This document shows, in pieces, positions 62,164 through 64,000 of a stretch of 64,000 bases of DNA. Within the stretch, counting starts at the first letter, position 1; every line of letters begins with the position of its first letter. The stretch covers positions 4,178,090 through 4,242,089 of the forward strand of contig CM001438.1 of NCBI GenBank assembly GCA_000244995.1, written 5' to 3'. Origin of the DNA: Burkholderiales bacterium JOSHI_001 (GTDB lineage Bacteria > Pseudomonadota > Gammaproteobacteria > Burkholderiales > Burkholderiaceae_C). The translations under genes were made by a program, and so were the position numbers. The notes beneath the pieces are model-generated. The model saw only the letters and a list, made by a program, of their open reading frames with translations. It did no database searches and was not told the origin of the DNA.

Positions 62164-63537
62164 ATGAGCTTCGATCCCATTCTCGACAACAACACCCCCG
62201 CCTCGCAATCCGAAACCACGCCTGAGGGCCAGCCGCACAACGCCTTCGCCCAGTTGGGCCTGGCCAAGGAATTGCTGTTCGCCCTGGACAAGGCCGGCTA
62301 CACCGAGCCCACCCCAGTGCAGGCTGCAGCCATCGGCCCGGCCCTGGCAGGCCGTGACCTGCTGGTATCGGCCCAAACCGGCAGCGGCAAAACCGCCGCC
62401 TTCGTGTTGCCGGCATTGCAGCGCATCCTGGAAGCCCGCCGCGATCCCGCCCAGCGCCGACCCAAGGGCCAGGTCAGCGGCCCGCGCGTGCTGGTGCTGG
62501 CGCCCACGCGTGAACTGGCGCAGCAGGTCACCCAGGCCGCCGTCACCTACGGCCGCGGCGTGCAGGGCCTGCGCGTGGCCAGCCTGGTGGGCGGCGTGCC
62601 CTACCACGCGCAACTGAAGGCGCTGCGCGGCCCGCTGGACATCCTGATCGCCACCCCCGGCCGCCTGATGGACCTGATGGGTTCGGGCAGCGCCGTGCTG
62701 GCCAGCGTGCAGACCCTGGTGCTGGACGAAGCCGACCGCATGCTGGACATGGGCTTCATCGACGACATCCACTTCATCGCACAGGCCCTGCCCACCGAGC
62801 GCCAGACCGTGATGTTCAGCGCCACCTTCGGCGGCCACGTGGGCAACCTGGCGCGTGAACTCACCCGCGACCCGCAGCGCATCGCGGTGGACTCGCACAC
62901 CGAGACCCACGCGCAGATCGAACAGCGCCTGTACTGGGCCGACGGCATGCTGCACAAGCACAAGTTGCTGGAACACCTGCTGGCCGACCGCGACCTGGAC
63001 CAGGCCGTGGTGTTCACCGCCACGCAGCGCGACGCCGACGAGGTGGCCGACAAACTGGCCCAGATCGGCCACGCCGTGGCCGCGCTGCACGGCGGCATGC
63101 CGCAAGGCCGCCGCACCCGGGTGCTGAACGCCCTGCGCATGGGCCACCTGCGCGTGCTGGTGGCCACCGACGTGGCCGCGCGCGGCATCGACGTGCCCGG
63201 CATCACCCACGTCATCAACCACGGCCTGCCGATGAAGGCCGAGGACTACGTGCACCGCATCGGCCGCACTGGCCGTGCCGGGCGCAATGGCATGGCCATC
63301 ACCCTGGCCGAGCGCCGCGACACCGGCATGGTGCGCCGCATCGAGCGCTTCACCACCCAGCCCATCGCCACGGCCGTCATCCCCGGGCTGGAACCGCGCC
63401 TGCCGGCAGCCAGCGAGCGGCCCGCGCCGCGCAAGGGCTTCGGCGGCCCGCGCAAGTCCTTCGGCGCCAAGCCGGGCTTCGGCAGCGCCCGCGGCCCGGC
63501 CCCGGCCCGCAAGCCGCGCCCGGCCGGCCCGCGCTGA
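62164..63537 (+). CDS. DEAD-box RNA helicase (RhlE/DbpA-like)
   Basis: A 457-residue RNA helicase. Q motif (AFAQLGLAKELLFALDKAGYTEPTPVQ), Walker A AQTGSGKT, PTRELA, VLDEADRMLD, SAT, and the C-terminal ARGIDVPGITHVINHGLP and HRIGRTGRAG are all present. The tail (residues ~410-457) is Arg/Lys/Pro/Gly-rich and suits RNA binding. ATG 62164 has GAAG eight bases upstream; ATG 62158 is too close to it. Likely acts in ribosome assembly or mRNA unwinding. Confidence 0.95.
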   Translation: MSFDPILDNNTPASQSETTPEGQPHNAFAQLGLAKELLFALDKAGYTEPTPVQAAAIGPALAGRDLLVSAQTGSGKTAAFVLPALQRILEARRDPAQRRPKGQVSGPRVLVLAPTRELAQQVTQAAVTYGRGVQGLRVASLVGGVPYHAQLKALRGPLDILIATPGRLMDLMGSGSAVLASVQTLVLDEADRMLDMGFIDDIHFIAQALPTERQTVMFSATFGGHVGNLARELTRDPQRIAVDSHTETHAQIEQRLYWADGMLHKHKLLEHLLADRDLDQAVVFTATQRDADEVADKLAQIGHAVAALHGGMPQGRRTRVLNALRMGHLRVLVATDVAARGIDVPGITHVINHGLPMKAEDYVHRIGRTGRAGRNGMAITLAERRDTGMVRRIERFTTQPIATAVIPGLEPRLPAASERPAPRKGFGGPRKSFGAKPGFGSARGPAPARKPRPAGPR

Positions 63538-63626
63538 ACCCGGGCAGCGCGTCACAGTCTTGAGCCGCGGGCCCTTGCAAGGCCCGCGTCTTGGCTTATG
63601 CTGCGCGCCATCAGCAGGAGCACCAT

Positions 63627-63812
63627 TTGGCAACGCCGAACTACTCGTACGAAAAACGCCAGCGTGAACTGGCCAAGAAGCGCAAGGCCGAAGAGAAGCG
63701 GCAGAAGAAGGCGCATCGGGGCCCGGACTCGCCGCCCGAAGACGGCACCAGCGGCGAGCCGCAAGGCGATACCAGCCCGCCCAGCCCGCCGCCATCGGGC
63801 ACCACGCCCTGA
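63627..63812 (+). CDS. small basic protein with Pro/Gly-rich tail (TTG start)
   Basis: A 61-residue protein beginning MATPNYSYEKRQRELAKKRKAEEKRQKK; the first half is a charged, probably helical RNA-binding-like stretch and the second half is Pro/Ser/Gly-rich. TTG 63627 is chosen because AGGAG lies eight bases upstream. Similar short proteins are common in betaproteobacteria; function unknown. It lies between the helicase and the csp gene. Confidence 0.75.
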   Translation: MATPNYSYEKRQRELAKKRKAEEKRQKKAHRGPDSPPEDGTSGEPQGDTSPPSPPPSGTTP

Positions 63813-63837
63813 GCCCGCTCCTGCAGCGCAGCCAATG

Positions 63838-63872
63838 AAAAAGCCGCGGTCCGTCAAGGACCGCGGCTTTTT
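63838..63872. terminator. bidirectional intrinsic terminator
   Basis: A perfect 15-bp stem with loop GTCAA: A-run/GCCGCGGTCC and GGACCGCGGC/T-run. It has A and T tracts on both sides, so it can end both the small basic gene and the convergent csp gene. Confidence 0.9.
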
Positions 63873-63911
63873 GACTGTGGAGGCCCTTGTAGGGGGCCTC
63901 AGTGCGCTACA

Positions 63912-64000
63912 TCACACCGGCTTGATGTTCGCCGCTTGCAGGCCCTTGGGGCCTTGGCGCACTTCGAATTCCACCTTCTGGTTTTCGGCCAGGGTGCGGA
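63912..64000 (-). CDS. cold-shock protein, CspA family (5' part outside window)
   Basis: Only the last 29 codons are visible, ending ENQKVEFEVRQGPKGLQAANIKPV then TGA. This is the unmistakable C-terminus of a CspA-type single cold-shock domain, an RNA chaperone. The start lies beyond the right edge. Confidence 0.92.
   Translation of the reverse strand, partial: RTLAENQKVEFEVRQGPKGLQAANIKPV

Noticed and set aside
61930..63795. 621-codon minus-strand ORF opposite the DEAD-box helicase
   Set aside because: Complement of a complete helicase; no motif, and composition typical of a shadow.

Overview
The window reads as chromosomal DNA of a GC-rich betaproteobacterium of the order Burkholderiales, most like the Rubrivivax/Leptothrix/Roseateles group. 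The grounds are strong G/C third-position bias, the order yebC-purD-acyltransferase-hemF-nadD-rsfS-rlmH-maf-rng, a class I Fbp, a LytS/LytTR pair, several PEP-CTERM-tagged secreted proteins, and many promoters whose only clear element is a TAGAAT/CACAAT-type -10 box. There is no plasmid, prophage, IS element or CRISPR signal. About 70 protein genes and one tRNA are densely packed, often with ATGA, GTGA or TGATG overlaps. Both end genes (an alpha/beta hydrolase and a cold-shock protein) are cut by the window.

Layout. 1-10145: hydrolase, sodium:solute symporter with DUF4212 partner, prfB with a programmed +1 frameshift, pepN-fbp, a histidine phosphatase and a PhyH-type dioxygenase. 10255-19571: tRNA-Thr(CGU), two Cys-pair proteins, polA, divergent thrB, membrane protein plus lipoprotein, an Lhr-type 'ligase-associated' helicase whose start codon is not obvious, and a hemerythrin. 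19715-27494: DUF302 lipoprotein, an MlaE/F/D-PqiC type lipid ABC transporter, a secreted nuclease, two tandem PEP-CTERM paralogues, DUF3617 and a YciO-type protein. 27623-29970: a less GC-rich insertion holding a 752-residue protein of unknown family with a C-terminal PD-(D/E)XK nuclease signature.

30033-37723 is the conserved housekeeping cluster on the minus strand (tRNA/rRNA processing, ribosome silencing, NAD, haem, purine). 37873-46447: HerA-like ATPase, DUF1499, DUF2306, LytS/LytTR with a 2TM target gene and a plausible LytTR direct repeat, glnS and an M48 lipoprotein. 46548-51503: PEP-CTERM GDSL hydrolase, DUF427, arylesterase-sppA, and an M23 peptidase.

51529-52281 holds a small peptide with a VSGG leader next to an eight-cysteine protein, resembling a RiPP precursor/accessory pair. 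52480-56422: FKBP, LysE, DUF808 and a PlsB-like acyltransferase. 56429-59662 is a four-gene, fully overlapping operon around a signal-less HEXXHXXGXXD protease that looks like an orphan type VI secretion effector cassette. 59743-64000: YkgJ/DsbA pair, a candidate small RNA, a DEAD-box helicase with a long leader, a small basic protein and the end of a CspA-type gene.

The best candidates for undescribed biology are the nuclease-domain island, the VSGG peptide/Cys protein pair, the effector-like protease operon, the hairpin-buried start of the helicase, the LytTR operator and the candidate sRNA.
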